The position numbers and the translations under genes were made by a program. A DNA stretch of 64,000 bases. Source: Methanosarcina vacuolata Z-761 (lineage in GTDB: Archaea > Halobacteriota > Methanosarcinia > Methanosarcinales > Methanosarcinaceae). Location of the stretch: contig NZ_CP009520.1 in NCBI RefSeq assembly GCF_000969905.1, positions 434,001 to 498,000 on the forward strand, given 5' to 3'. The notes beneath the pieces are model-generated. The model had not been told where the DNA came from and did no database searches. It saw nothing but the letters and a program-made list of their open reading frames with translations. Below are positions 8,758 to 17,554 of this stretch, one piece after another; position 1 is the stretch's first letter; every line of letters starts with the position of its first letter.

Positions 8758-9834
8758 ATGTTTGTTAAACAAAACAAAATTGTAGAACAGATATGTGAAA
8801 TCCCGGTAACACTTGGAGATATCTCCGAGAGCATCTTTGGGGGTATTAACACACAAAACGGTCTACTTCACAGGCTTGCCCTTCCTGAGGAAGGCGGTTC
8901 CGACTCATATTATCTTTGCGAAGGCCTCTGCAGTCCGGTATTCATAGAACCCGAAATTATTTACCCGTATGTATCAGGAGCCTTTTCCGAAAAATTTGCA
9001 TTTCGCCCTTCACCTTATCGTTTCATGCTGCCTTATGAATTGTCCACAGCGGGAAAAAAGAAAGAATACAATGTAATTCCTCCCGAAGAACTCAAGACAA
9101 AATTCCCTATGGCTTACGGGAGAATTCTGGAATTCAAAAGAAAGTTCCTCCACGATACCACTCCCCTTGTATCTGCAGACTATAGCATAAAAGGCAGAAA
9201 ATTTCTGGAATACTTTAATACTCCTAAGATTATTGCTACTGAAGGCTATCATCTGCAGGCTGCATATGATGCTGAAGGAAACCATGTATTTGAGAACGGA
9301 TGCGGCATTGTCCTCAAAGATCCAGGCAGGTATGCCTATATTACTGCAGTGCTTAACAGTCCGATTGCCAGACTCTTTCCTTCAATCTGTAAGTCTAAAA
9401 TGGCATATTCGAGCTACACAGCTCCTGCAATGATAAAACGTTTTCCAATCGTGTTTCCTGATAACAGGCTAACCGAAGATCTCATAGATACTATATCCAG
9501 TTACCTTGCGTTCCTGAACAGGGAAAAGTATGCGAGAGATTACGGAGTTCCAGACTGGCTTCGGGAACTTACATCATTCTACGAGCAGATCTCGAGTCTT
9601 CTGGTTCTGGATACTTACTTCGTAAACGACCTTGATCCAGGGCTTCTGAATGCCCTTGAAGAAAATATCCATCCCTATGCCGGAGACATGAATTCTGAAG
9701 ACAGCGATAGTATTCTGAATGCACTGTACTATATAAAGCAGCAGATTCTTGAGGCTTCAAGTTCTGAAAAATGTAAATTTAATCTGGGACTTCCTGAAAT
9801 TCTCAATTTACCTTCGAGCAGTGAAGAATTCTAA
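8758..9834 (+). CDS. orphan TaqI-like/Eco57I-type target-recognition domain protein
   Basis: The 358-residue protein resembles the C-terminal specificity half of Type IIG/Eco57I-type restriction-modification enzymes (TaqI-like C-terminal domain). It has an opening LGDISESIFGGINTQNG element, an EPEIIYPYVSGA segment, RFMLPYE followed by IPPEELKTKFPMAYGRILEFKRKFL, then a PKIIATEG.HLQAAYD region and AYITAVLNSPIARLF leading to a RFPIVFP element. These correspond in order to the family's DNA-reading domain. The catalytic methyltransferase (NPPY) and nuclease motifs are absent, and no partner gene lies within the flanks. The last 100 residues are helical and unfamiliar. It may be a solitary DNA-binding protein or the surviving half of a lost system. 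The assignment comes from pattern, not a search. Confidence 0.6.
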   Translation: MFVKQNKIVEQICEIPVTLGDISESIFGGINTQNGLLHRLALPEEGGSDSYYLCEGLCSPVFIEPEIIYPYVSGAFSEKFAFRPSPYRFMLPYELSTAGKKKEYNVIPPEELKTKFPMAYGRILEFKRKFLHDTTPLVSADYSIKGRKFLEYFNTPKIIATEGYHLQAAYDAEGNHVFENGCGIVLKDPGRYAYITAVLNSPIARLFPSICKSKMAYSSYTAPAMIKRFPIVFPDNRLTEDLIDTISSYLAFLNREKYARDYGVPDWLRELTSFYEQISSLLVLDTYFVNDLDPGLLNALEENIHPYAGDMNSEDSDSILNALYYIKQQILEASSSEKCKFNLGLPEILNLPSSSEEF

Positions 9835-10497
9835 GAATCCCTTTTTAAATTTTTTATCTTAGAAAATGACAAATTTACTTTTACTAAAATTCTGAAACTT
9901 TTTTATTTTTCATCATTTACATTTAATTTTTTTATCAATAAGTTTGTGCACTTTAACTCCCCCTGAACCATAGAGTAAAAGTGCTCCCAGAGCAAAAAGT
10001 TAGTTTTCCAGCAGAAGGTTGAGACAGTGAAAGACACCTTTGCTGCTTCAATGAGTGAATTCTAGCTCCATGCTACGGAGTCCTGTAAGCTAACCAAGCA
10101 GGTTATTCCCTCATTAATGCTCGAAAATTTTGAAATGATTTCCCCTGAGAGAATTTTAACCTTGATTGAGCGGAAATTAAGATGCTCTGAATTTATAACT
10201 GCATTTCGAATTTTCAGGATTTCTCTGTTTCAGGCAACGTTTATCGTTCTAATTTTTATTATTCTTTCTCGTCGTTCTGACTCGTTGTCTTTCATTTCCT
10301 TTAAAACGTAATGTTTTAGTAATATCAGTTTGTGGACTTTCTCACTTAATACATAAATTTATATATTTGGGCTTTGTGTAATTATTAGAACATTTAATTT
10401 TTTTTTAACTTCGTTCTCCCAATTCTCCGCCTGATATTGATTAATAAAGGAAGGTATTCTTATCAGTCTGCTAATCCCTGCCGCTGCGTTTCCCTAT
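9835..10497. other. intergenic region upstream of the histidine kinase
   Basis: AT-rich. An open frame at 10117-10311 has no SD and no recognisable content, and I do not count it as a gene. A good SD-like AAAGGAAGG lies at 10446-10454, too far upstream for the first ATG of the next gene and probably marking an earlier non-standard start. Confidence 0.45.
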
Positions 10498-12195
10498 ATG
10501 GGAGCATTAATTTTTTCAGGAGTTATGTCGACTTTGCTTGCAATCAAAGCCTACAACGCATTCAAGTACCGCAGGATGTATTTCTCAAAATATTTCATAC
10601 TTATTATGCTAAGCATGTCTCTCTGGTCCATTAATTATGCCTTTGAGGTTGGATTCATGGACATTGAGCTAAAGTATCTCTTTGCTCGCCTCGAATATAT
10701 TGGGATGGCCTTTGCTCCGGTAGCGTGGTTTTTATTTGCATCGGAATACTCAGGGGTATGTAAAGAATTCGTAAGGGAACATCAAAAAGCATTTTTCATA
10801 ATGCCTTTGCTCATAATCCTTCTGATGCTTACAAATAGCTTTCATGGGATGTATTTTTTAGGTTATTACCTGGACGGCTCAAGGGGTTTTCCTCTTCTTG
10901 TGCTTATACACGGGCCTTTTTTCTGGGTGTTTTATATATATTCTTTTACTCTAATTTTTCTTGGAGTTTTCTTCTTCTTCAATCAGTTTGTCCATCTAAC
11001 TGTACCCTACAGGGCTCAGGCAGCAATTGCTCTAACTGCAGCATGTATTCCAGTCCTGGGGAATATTCTCCATATCGCAGATGTAGGTCCTTTTGCATTC
11101 CTCGACCCGACTCCTTTTGCATTTACAATTACAGGTTTGATTCTCTTCTGGGGTATCATGCAGCATGAATTTCTTAACATTATTCCGATTGCAAGAGAAA
11201 ATGTAATCGAATCCATGAATGACGGATATATCGTAATAAACCTTGCAGATTCCATAGTAGATATCAATAAGGCTGCTCTTGAACTGGCAGGGAAAACAAA
11301 AAAGGAGGTTCTCGGGAAAAACTTAAATGAGCTTTTTGGGAATGAAGTACAAATGCCTCAGAGTGAAGCTCATGAGGGCAATTTCAACAAAGAAATTTTC
11401 TTGAAGAGCGGACTTGAAACAAAACTTTTTACTCTTAGTGTCAGCTCCCTCCTAACAAAAGATAATGAAGAAGGCAGGCTACTGATGATGCATGACACTA
11501 CTGAAACTTATAGGTATCAAGAGGCTCTAAAACAGGCTAACAAGAAGATAAACCTCATGAGCAACATTACCAGACATGATATTCTTAACCAGGTGAATGT
11601 ACTTTCCGGGTACACCGAACTAATTTCTGAAACTCTTCCTGAAAATGTCAAGAATGATCCCCGAATAGTGAAGTATCTGAAAAATCTCAATAAAGGTATC
11701 GAAACAATCCACAGCCAGATTGTTTTCACCAAAGACTACCAGGAACTCGGAGTAGTTTCTCCGATCTGGCAATCCGTAAGTAATACAGCAAAAGAAGCAG
11801 CCTTTCCCTTCTCCGGTCAGAACTTGAAGTTTTCTATCGAGGAAAGTCGAGCTGAGATCTACGCTGATCCACTGCTGAAAAAAGCCTTTTACAATCTGTT
11901 TGACAATGCAAGGTCACATGGAGAACATGTAACTGAAATCAGTGTTAGTTCATGCAGGGTTGATGACAATCTTGTAATTGAAGTAAAAGATGATGGTATC
12001 GGAGTTTCTTCTGAAATGAAAGAGCTGATTTTTCAAAAATCCATCGGGAAAAATACAGGGCTTGGGCTTTTCCTTGTAAAAGGCATTCTTTCCATTACAG
12101 GCCTGGAGATTAAAGAAACCGGAAATGAAGGGACAGGTGCGAGATTTGAAATTATAGTACCACCCGGGAACTGGCGAGAAAAAGCTTCTCAATAA
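10498..12195 (+). CDS. 7TM-receptor histidine kinase with PAS domain
   Basis: A membrane sensor kinase. Residues 1-225 hold about seven membrane helices of the archaeal/bacterial 7TM histidine-kinase N-terminal type, followed by a PAS domain (about 235-345), a dimerisation segment with the phospho-acceptor His360 in NITRHDILNQ, and a HATPase domain. N-box (KKAFYNLFDNARSHG), G1 (VKDDGIGV) and G2 (GKNTGLGLFLV) are intact. No response regulator is adjacent, as is common for Methanosarcina kinases. The ATG at 10498 falls inside the first membrane helix. The open frame extends upstream to the SD AAAGGAAGG (10446-10454), so the real start may be an in-frame ATC (10462) or ATT (10456); ATG 10525 is another, shorter option. 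Confidence 0.88.
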   Translation: MGALIFSGVMSTLLAIKAYNAFKYRRMYFSKYFILIMLSMSLWSINYAFEVGFMDIELKYLFARLEYIGMAFAPVAWFLFASEYSGVCKEFVREHQKAFFIMPLLIILLMLTNSFHGMYFLGYYLDGSRGFPLLVLIHGPFFWVFYIYSFTLIFLGVFFFFNQFVHLTVPYRAQAAIALTAACIPVLGNILHIADVGPFAFLDPTPFAFTITGLILFWGIMQHEFLNIIPIARENVIESMNDGYIVINLADSIVDINKAALELAGKTKKEVLGKNLNELFGNEVQMPQSEAHEGNFNKEIFLKSGLETKLFTLSVSSLLTKDNEEGRLLMMHDTTETYRYQEALKQANKKINLMSNITRHDILNQVNVLSGYTELISETLPENVKNDPRIVKYLKNLNKGIETIHSQIVFTKDYQELGVVSPIWQSVSNTAKEAAFPFSGQNLKFSIEESRAEIYADPLLKKAFYNLFDNARSHGEHVTEISVSSCRVDDNLVIEVKDDGIGVSSEMKELIFQKSIGKNTGLGLFLVKGILSITGLEIKETGNEGTGARFEIIVPPGNWREKASQ

Positions 12196-12602
12196 GCGTA
12201 TCAATAAGCTTCTCAATAAGACTCTCAATAAACTAATTTTAAGTGTTTATATTAAGTCGAAACTCAATTTTTCGCATCATGTCAACATCAATCCAATTTT
12301 TTACATCATATTCGGCATCATTCAAACTTTTTGCATTATATCTAACATTACTCATATTTTCAGATTATATTCACATTATTACAATTTCCAGATCGCACCA
12401 ACATTATTTAAATTCCAATACTGTTTTTCACTGGAACCGATCTTTACTTCCTACCATTTTTGACTCAATACATTATTTTTATTGTCTCGGTGAGTTCTTT
12501 TCATTCATATATTTTTATATCTTTGTTTCAATACATTGTTTCTCTGAATAGATTCTCTCAAAAGCATATTCTTTAGCCGATAATTACATTCTGGTGATAA
12601 AA
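12184..12602. repeat. short tandem repeats in an AT-rich gap
   Basis: Units of the form TCTCAATAAGC are repeated four to five times across the kinase stop codon (12184-12234). Downstream, degenerate 25-30 bp copies around TTTTTGCATCAT..AACATCA fill about 12255-12360. No gene is supported. The SD GGTG of the next gene is at 12593-12596. Confidence 0.55.
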
Positions 12603-13628
12603 ATGAGCAAATTTACCCTGAGAGAGAGGTTTGAAAAGGCACTCAAAGGAGAAGCTGTAGACATTATCCCTGTCTGTTCCGTAACTCAGACAGGCACTGT
12701 AGAACTAATGGAAATGACTGGAGCATACTGGCCCCAGGCAAATTTCAATGCCGATAAGATGGCTGCGCTTGCACTTGCAGGGTATGAGATTGCAGGATTT
12801 GAGAATGTGCGCTGCCCTTTCGACATTACCGTACTTGCAGAGACCCTTGGCTGCACAGTAGACGAAGGAAGTATAGATATGCAGCCTTACATCACGGATT
12901 TCCCCTGCAAAAACAAGAAAGATGTGAAGGATATAACGGTTCCTGATTTGCTTCTTGAGAGCAAGAGGACCTCGGTAGTCCTGGAAGCAGTTGAAATTCT
13001 GAATGAAAAAGTAGGAGAGACGGTGCCTGTTGTTGCAGGGGTTGTGGGTCCTGCTGGACTTGCCTTCATGCTTGCCGGAATACAAAATTATATTACATGG
13101 TTTGTGAAGGATACTGAAGTTGTTGAGGAATTAATGGGAGTTCTTAACGATGCCTGCATAGAATATGCCAATGGCCTGCTTGAAAGAGGCGCACATGCCA
13201 TAACCCTTATAGATTCCGAAGCCGGACCTGATATTATTTCCCCCAACATGTTCGAAGAATCGGTCTTTCCCCTTTACAAAAAATTTTGCAGGAAAGTAAA
13301 AGGCTTGAAAGTCCTTCACATGTGTGGCGATGCCACAGCCGTTCTCAATTCTCTCGGAGATGCAGGTTTTGATGGAATAAGTATTGAAGAAAAAGTAAGT
13401 GTAAGTTGCGCAAAAGCGACTATAGGCGGTCGGACAAGGCTTATAGGAAATGTTTCTCCTTCTGATACCCTGCTCGCAAAAGGGCCTGAAGCAGTTCTCA
13501 TTGAAGCTACTGCCTGCCTTGAAGATGGAATTGATATCCTTGCACCAGGCTGCGGGCTTGCCCCATATACCCCACTTGAAAATATAAAGGCACTTGTCAG
13601 GGCAAGAGATGATTACTTTTCACAGTAA
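12603..13628 (+). CDS. methylcobamide:coenzyme M methyltransferase, MtaA/MtbA family
   Basis: A 341-residue uroporphyrinogen-decarboxylase-fold enzyme. This family moves a methyl group from a corrinoid protein to coenzyme M in methylotrophic methanogenesis. The N-terminus MSKFTLRERFEKALKGEAVD and the IPVCSVTQTGTVELME segment are typical. The zinc ligands are visible as His-x-Cys in LHMCGD and a distal Cys in LAPGCGLAP. I chose ATG 12603 because GGTG sits six bases upstream and the sequence matches family N-termini; an in-frame GTG at 12594 is less likely. The closest known types are MtaA (methanol) and MtbA (methylamines), and I cannot separate them by eye. No corrinoid protein is adjacent. 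Confidence 0.85.
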   Translation: MSKFTLRERFEKALKGEAVDIIPVCSVTQTGTVELMEMTGAYWPQANFNADKMAALALAGYEIAGFENVRCPFDITVLAETLGCTVDEGSIDMQPYITDFPCKNKKDVKDITVPDLLLESKRTSVVLEAVEILNEKVGETVPVVAGVVGPAGLAFMLAGIQNYITWFVKDTEVVEELMGVLNDACIEYANGLLERGAHAITLIDSEAGPDIISPNMFEESVFPLYKKFCRKVKGLKVLHMCGDATAVLNSLGDAGFDGISIEEKVSVSCAKATIGGRTRLIGNVSPSDTLLAKGPEAVLIEATACLEDGIDILAPGCGLAPYTPLENIKALVRARDDYFSQ

Positions 13629-13723
13629 ATCTTCTTCTTACACTAAACTTCCGTTGTTTTCATTTGAATTTCAATCGCTAATCGGCTAATCTTAAACAAA
13701 AGTTCCTGTAACCGGGCAAAATT

Positions 13724-14434
13724 ATGACCGAAAATAATTCAAAAGCAGTTCGGGATCTTATGCCTGAAATTCTCAGACTTTCAGGCAGGGAATGCATAAT
13801 CCGTGAGCTTTCAGACTCCAGTTTTCTTCCTGAGCTTGAAAATAAGCTTGAGGAAGAACTGAAGGAGTACCTCGAAAGCAAAGAGCTTGAAGAGCTTGCA
13901 GACCTGCTTGAGGTAATTTATAGAATAGCAGAACTGAGAGGCTCTTCAAAAGCGGAACTTGAGACAATAAGGCAGCGAAAAAAACACGAAAAAGGTGGAT
14001 TTGAGAAAAATCTTCTCCTTGTTAGTCCTCTCGAAGAAAGCTCTCATCCGGAGTTATGCTCTGCTGGCCCTACCGAGTCCAGACGTGTGGTTTTCAAGCC
14101 TGAGGATGCGGCAGTAATTGAGAAAAAAGGAGTGAATATGAGAATCTACATCACTAAAGCCGAATCCGAAAATGCCGGTGTACTCTATCAGGAAACGCAG
14201 AAAGGGCACACAGAGGAGTTCCTGCATGAAAAAAGCGATTTTATATATTATATCCTTGAAGGCAGTGGGGTCTGGATAGTTGAGGACAGAGAATTTGAGG
14301 CCCAAGCTGGAGATGTAGTTGTCGTGCCTGCAGGAAAAAGGTTCTGGTTCCGTGGAAATCTCAAGCAGGTCTGCATAACTGCTCCGGCCTGGGAAGAACA
14401 ATACGAGCGCCACATAAGAGATCTTGAATTGTAA
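13724..14434 (+). CDS. MazG-like (COG4997-type) pyrophosphohydrolase fused to a cupin
   Basis: Residues 1-100 match the small phosphoribosyl-ATP-pyrophosphohydrolase-like family: VRDLMPEILRLSGREC, a Glu-rich EEELKEYLESKELEELADLLEVIY metal-binding helix pair, and GGFEKNLLLV, where stand-alone members normally end. After a roughly 38-residue linker, residues 139-236 form a single cupin (EEFLHEKSDFIYYILEGSGVW.., PAGKRFWFRG). Inside the gene, AAAAAAGGAG at 14123-14132 lies five bases before the in-frame ATG 14138, so the cupin could also be translated alone. The likely roles are NTP house-cleaning for the N-part and small-molecule binding for the cupin; the substrates are unknown. Confidence 0.8.
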   Translation: MTENNSKAVRDLMPEILRLSGRECIIRELSDSSFLPELENKLEEELKEYLESKELEELADLLEVIYRIAELRGSSKAELETIRQRKKHEKGGFEKNLLLVSPLEESSHPELCSAGPTESRRVVFKPEDAAVIEKKGVNMRIYITKAESENAGVLYQETQKGHTEEFLHEKSDFIYYILEGSGVWIVEDREFEAQAGDVVVVPAGKRFWFRGNLKQVCITAPAWEEQYERHIRDLEL

Positions 14435-14608
14435 GGGTGTAAATTCTCAGCGTTACAGTTACATCAAGATAATGCCGCAAGAAGGGGGGTCGATGCTGCA
14501 GAAAAATATTAAGAGCTGACTTCTCTACGGTTTTGACTTTTTTTCTCTTCGGCCTCAGTTTTTTTATTTTCGGGGCGTCCGGCAAGAGTGCAAAATTGAT
14601 TGATGAAG

Positions 14609-15211
14609 TTAAAACCTTTCAAGTGCTAACTTATTTTTTGTCTGATCTATTATTTTTTTAATGAATTCATCTTCAAGATCCCCTCTTACAAGGAGGATGA
14701 GTTCCACGGCATCCGAGTACTTTTCTTCCTGGATTACTGAGTATTTCTCTATCAGGTTTCTTACTTTCTGACTTTCTGCATACCCCAGGCGTATTCTTAA
14801 TCTGACCTGCTCGAAAACTTCAATAACTTCTGCTTCTTCAATAGCAGAGAGTGCCGTATCTCGGTATGCTCTTGAAAGTCCTCCAAAACCCAGTTTTATT
14901 CCCCCAAAGTACCGGGTCACGACTACAGCCGCGTTCTGGATTTCTTTTGATTCGAGTATTTTAAAAACAGGTTTTCCTGAGCTGCCCGCAGGCTCCCCGT
15001 TGTCATCGTATTTGAGGGCAAAAGAGCTTTTTTCTTTTATAAAATAAGCCGAAACATTATGGTTTGCATCGCGGTGCAATTCCTTTATACCTTTTATGAA
15101 AGCTTTTGCCTCAGCTTCACTTTCCACAGGTCTGGCATAACCTATGAACAGGGAATTTTTGAATTCCTTCTGAGCCTTACCACAGCGTTTAAGAGTTTTG
15201 TAATTTTTCAG
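14609..15211 (-). CDS. YigZ/IMPACT family protein, probable CTG start
   Basis: YigZ-family proteins are two-domain proteins of uncertain cellular role related to the translation regulator IMPACT. The core signatures are DDNGEPAGSSGKPVFKIL and VTRYFGGIKLGFGGLSRAYRD, followed by a C-terminal ferredoxin-like domain. The first usual start, GTG at 15127, would cut off the conserved NSLFIGYARP strand that precedes VESEAEAKAFI. The frame stays open upstream, with no ATG, GTG or TTG, to a TAA. Within that stretch CTG (15209-15211) lies seven bases after GAGG and restores a 200-residue protein of normal length. If CTG is wrong, the protein begins at 15127 with 172 residues. Confidence 0.78.
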   Translation of the reverse strand: MKNYKTLKRCGKAQKEFKNSLFIGYARPVESEAEAKAFIKGIKELHRDANHNVSAYFIKEKSSFALKYDDNGEPAGSSGKPVFKILESKEIQNAAVVVTRYFGGIKLGFGGLSRAYRDTALSAIEEAEVIEVFEQVRLRIRLGYAESQKVRNLIEKYSVIQEEKYSDAVELILLVRGDLEDEFIKKIIDQTKNKLALERF

Positions 15212-15609
15212 ATTTTATCCTCAGAATGCTTTCAGATCTTGTCCAAACCGGGTGTTAACGGGTTTGAGTTTTCTCAACTGAGGAATATTACATCAAATTA
15301 AAATACTTTTCTCCCACCAGGCGGTTCTTTTATAATAACGTTCTATCGATTTATTCTCTTTCTAGGGTTTATTTCAAAAAAAATTAATATCAATTATCTA
15401 AATAGTTTATACTAACTTAAAAAATTCTGAATTTGCTCATTTTGGTGTATATATCTTAACTAAAGAGCCCATTTTGCAGTATTATTCTTTTATCAAATCG
15501 AAAAGTTTTAATGTTATTGACTGGTCATGCATAAATATCTCATATGAAAAATCCCATAATTTTATATGAGCTGGGTGTAAAAAGGAAGAGAACTTTAGAG
15601 GTATTATTA
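15212..15609. other. divergent intergenic region
   Basis: Leaders of the minus-strand YigZ gene and the plus-strand lipoprotein gene. The DNA is AT-rich, with TATA-like stretches near 15400-15420 and 15510-15530. No gene is supported. Confidence 0.4.
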
Positions 15610-15969
15610 ATGAAAAAAATGTTAAAGATTATGGCAATGCTCCTTGTTATTAGTGCTGTTGTCTTTGCAGCTGGCTGCTCTGATAAGACGGCTGACACAA
15701 CAGCAGAAAATGGATCTCAAGAAGAAGTGACTGACCAGACTCCAGTAGCAGACAATGGAACTCCATCCGACAATGTAGCTGCAGAAGTTCCACCAGCCGA
15801 GAACGGTACATTTGGAAACGACTCTGACAACATGTCTGTCGACAACATGTCTGTCGACAACATGTCTGATGACAACATGTCTGATGACAACATGTCTGAT
15901 GACAACATGTCTGATGACAACATGTCTGATGACAATGACTCTATAATTGGCAATAATTCTAGTCTTTAA
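15610..15969 (+). CDS. small repeat-bearing lipoprotein
   Basis: A 119-residue exported lipoprotein. It has a short basic N-terminus, a hydrophobic segment (MLLVISAVVFAAG) and a lipobox AAGC that would place a lipidated Cys at about residue 22. The mature part is acidic and low-complexity, with a run of eight DNMS-type pentapeptides (SDDNM/SVDNM) encoded by a 15 bp tandem repeat at about 15826-15935. I chose ATG 15610 because AGAGG lies about nine bases upstream and the lipobox then has correct spacing; the frame is open further upstream to 15544. No function is known. Repeat number should vary between strains. Confidence 0.75.
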   Translation: MKKMLKIMAMLLVISAVVFAAGCSDKTADTTAENGSQEEVTDQTPVADNGTPSDNVAAEVPPAENGTFGNDSDNMSVDNMSVDNMSDDNMSDDNMSDDNMSDDNMSDDNDSIIGNNSSL

Positions 15970-16230
15970 TTTGACAGAATAAAAAAGGAATTATCCAAGT
16001 AGCCTTTCTAATAGGCTACAATTTTAGTTTTTTTAAAACGACTTGATATAAATTGACTCTGATTTTATATCTCTTCACATCGAAAATTTCCTAGAAAATT
16101 TTCTCAATACAGTAATCTGCAATTTTTTTACTGCTGCTATCAGAGACTACGTTAACATATATTTAACAATCTTATCTTATAACAATAGCTTCGAGCTCAA
16201 TGAAGTTAATCTGAAGATCCTTTCGTTTCT

Positions 16231-16365
16231 TGTTTTATCCTGATTTGTTTTATCCTGATTTGTTTTATCCTGATTTGTTTTATCCTGATTTGTTTTATCC
16301 TGATTTGTTTTATCCTGATTTGTTTTATCCTGATTTGTTTTATCCTGATTTGTTTTATCCTGATT
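16231..16365. repeat. 15 bp tandem repeat, nine perfect copies
   Basis: The unit TGTTTTATCCTGATT is repeated nine times without a mismatch. Open frames through it are artefacts of the repeat. It lies in a 575 bp gap between convergent genes, where nothing else was recognised. Confidence 0.95.
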
Positions 16366-16544
16366 TGGTGTCCTCTTCAAATTGTATGGGTAAAAGTAAA
16401 TTTCATGTATTTTCTGAAAATTTATGAATTCTATCAAGTATGATAAACAACATCAAGCGATGCATCCAACTTTCTAACTAGATGATAAAATTGTGGCATA
16501 TTTATTGAGTTGGAAAATTCTCCATTGAATTAGAAGAGGACACA

Positions 16545-17522
16545 TTAATTCTTAATTTTCCTTCTGCAAAGCCTCAGAGTATGGCAGCGCAGGCTCCCTC
16601 CTCCTGCAAGCAAGGCATCCGGGTGAAAAGAAATAATCTCAATACCTTCATTTTCAAGGTCTTTCCTGGTTTTCTGATCAAGTGCGGTATCGTAGTGAAA
16701 AATAGTTCCGCTCTCTAGAGGAACAAAAGAACAGGCCAGGCGGCTTTGCTCGGAATCCGAAACAGAAATGATTTCCATCCCCTTCTCACGCATGAAAGCT
16801 TTAAAATCGATTTTTTCTCCTGAATCTTCCGTAAACAGACAGCTTTCTTCAAATGCAGGTAGATAAGCAAGAGCAAGATCTTCCCTTATCCTGTTGAAGA
16901 CAGTATCAGGGTGCATGTACCTCCTGGCTTTCGGAACCCGGACGTAAATAACTTCACTGAACTCTTTGAGAATGTTTGAAACAAATTCTCTTATAAATGG
17001 GTAAGTGTGCCTTTCCGTATCAGCTACAAAGACTGTTTCTTTTGAGAGCAGGAGACAGCCTTCGAAAAACCCTTCATCTCCATTGAATTCGCTGAGAATG
17101 GGAATTCCCAGATTATTCAGGGCTTCCTTTACAACAACTTCTTCCTTCTCTCTTGCAGGTGGACGCATTCTTGAGAGAATAGCCCCTTTTCCGGAGATAA
17201 CTGCGGTATCATGCAAGAAAGTTAAATTTGGCATCTTCTTAATTAGGCCAGTGTTTTCGTCCACATAATCTTCAAGTTCATAGACCCTGACCCCGTTTGA
17301 TTCAAGTAGCTCCTGATAATTTCTATGCTCTTTAATATACCCGGAAATCTCAGGAACCTTATCGTATAGCCAGTGTTTATAGTTCAATTCGTTGAGTAGA
17401 GAAAGTTCTTCCCCAGGCGTATGCATCAATACGCTTTTCAGCCTCCCAAGTTCCTCGCACCCATAATCGATACCTGATCTCGTTTTCCTGGCTCTACCCA
17501 GTCCATTTATCTCGCAACCCAT
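16545..17522 (-). CDS. arginine-deiminase-superfamily enzyme (deiminase/amidinotransferase-like)
   Basis: The 325-residue protein has the guanidino-group-modifying fold. Family landmarks occur in order: VLMHTPGEELSLL, MPNLTFLHDTAVI (Asp105, as in the deiminase NLxFxRD motif), GFFEG (Glu154), MHPDTVF (His204 and Asp206, as in MHLDTVF) and a C-terminal GGGSLRCH with nucleophile Cys313. All four catalytic positions are present, so it should be active on an arginine- or guanidino-like group. It is shorter than arginine deiminase (about 410) and lacks that family's extra helical insertion, and its Cys motif differs. It lies 32 bases downstream of an EgtD-like methyltransferase and in the same direction as a radical SAM enzyme, which suggests a biosynthetic role, not arginine catabolism. 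Confidence 0.78.
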   Translation of the reverse strand: MGCEINGLGRARKTRSGIDYGCEELGRLKSVLMHTPGEELSLLNELNYKHWLYDKVPEISGYIKEHRNYQELLESNGVRVYELEDYVDENTGLIKKMPNLTFLHDTAVISGKGAILSRMRPPAREKEEVVVKEALNNLGIPILSEFNGDEGFFEGCLLLSKETVFVADTERHTYPFIREFVSNILKEFSEVIYVRVPKARRYMHPDTVFNRIREDLALAYLPAFEESCLFTEDSGEKIDFKAFMREKGMEIISVSDSEQSRLACSFVPLESGTIFHYDTALDQKTRKDLENEGIEIISFHPDALLAGGGSLRCHTLRLCRRKIKN

Positions 17523-17554
17523 ACCCTGAACCTACCTTTTGATCCGTTTCATCC

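Noticed and set aside
10117-10311. 64-codon frame upstream of the histidine kinase
   Set aside because: No SD, hydrophobic low-complexity content and no recognisable motif.
16177-16437. Open frame encoding repeated NQDKT
   Set aside because: It is the translation of the 15 bp array, with no ribosome site and no sequence outside the repeat that looks coding.
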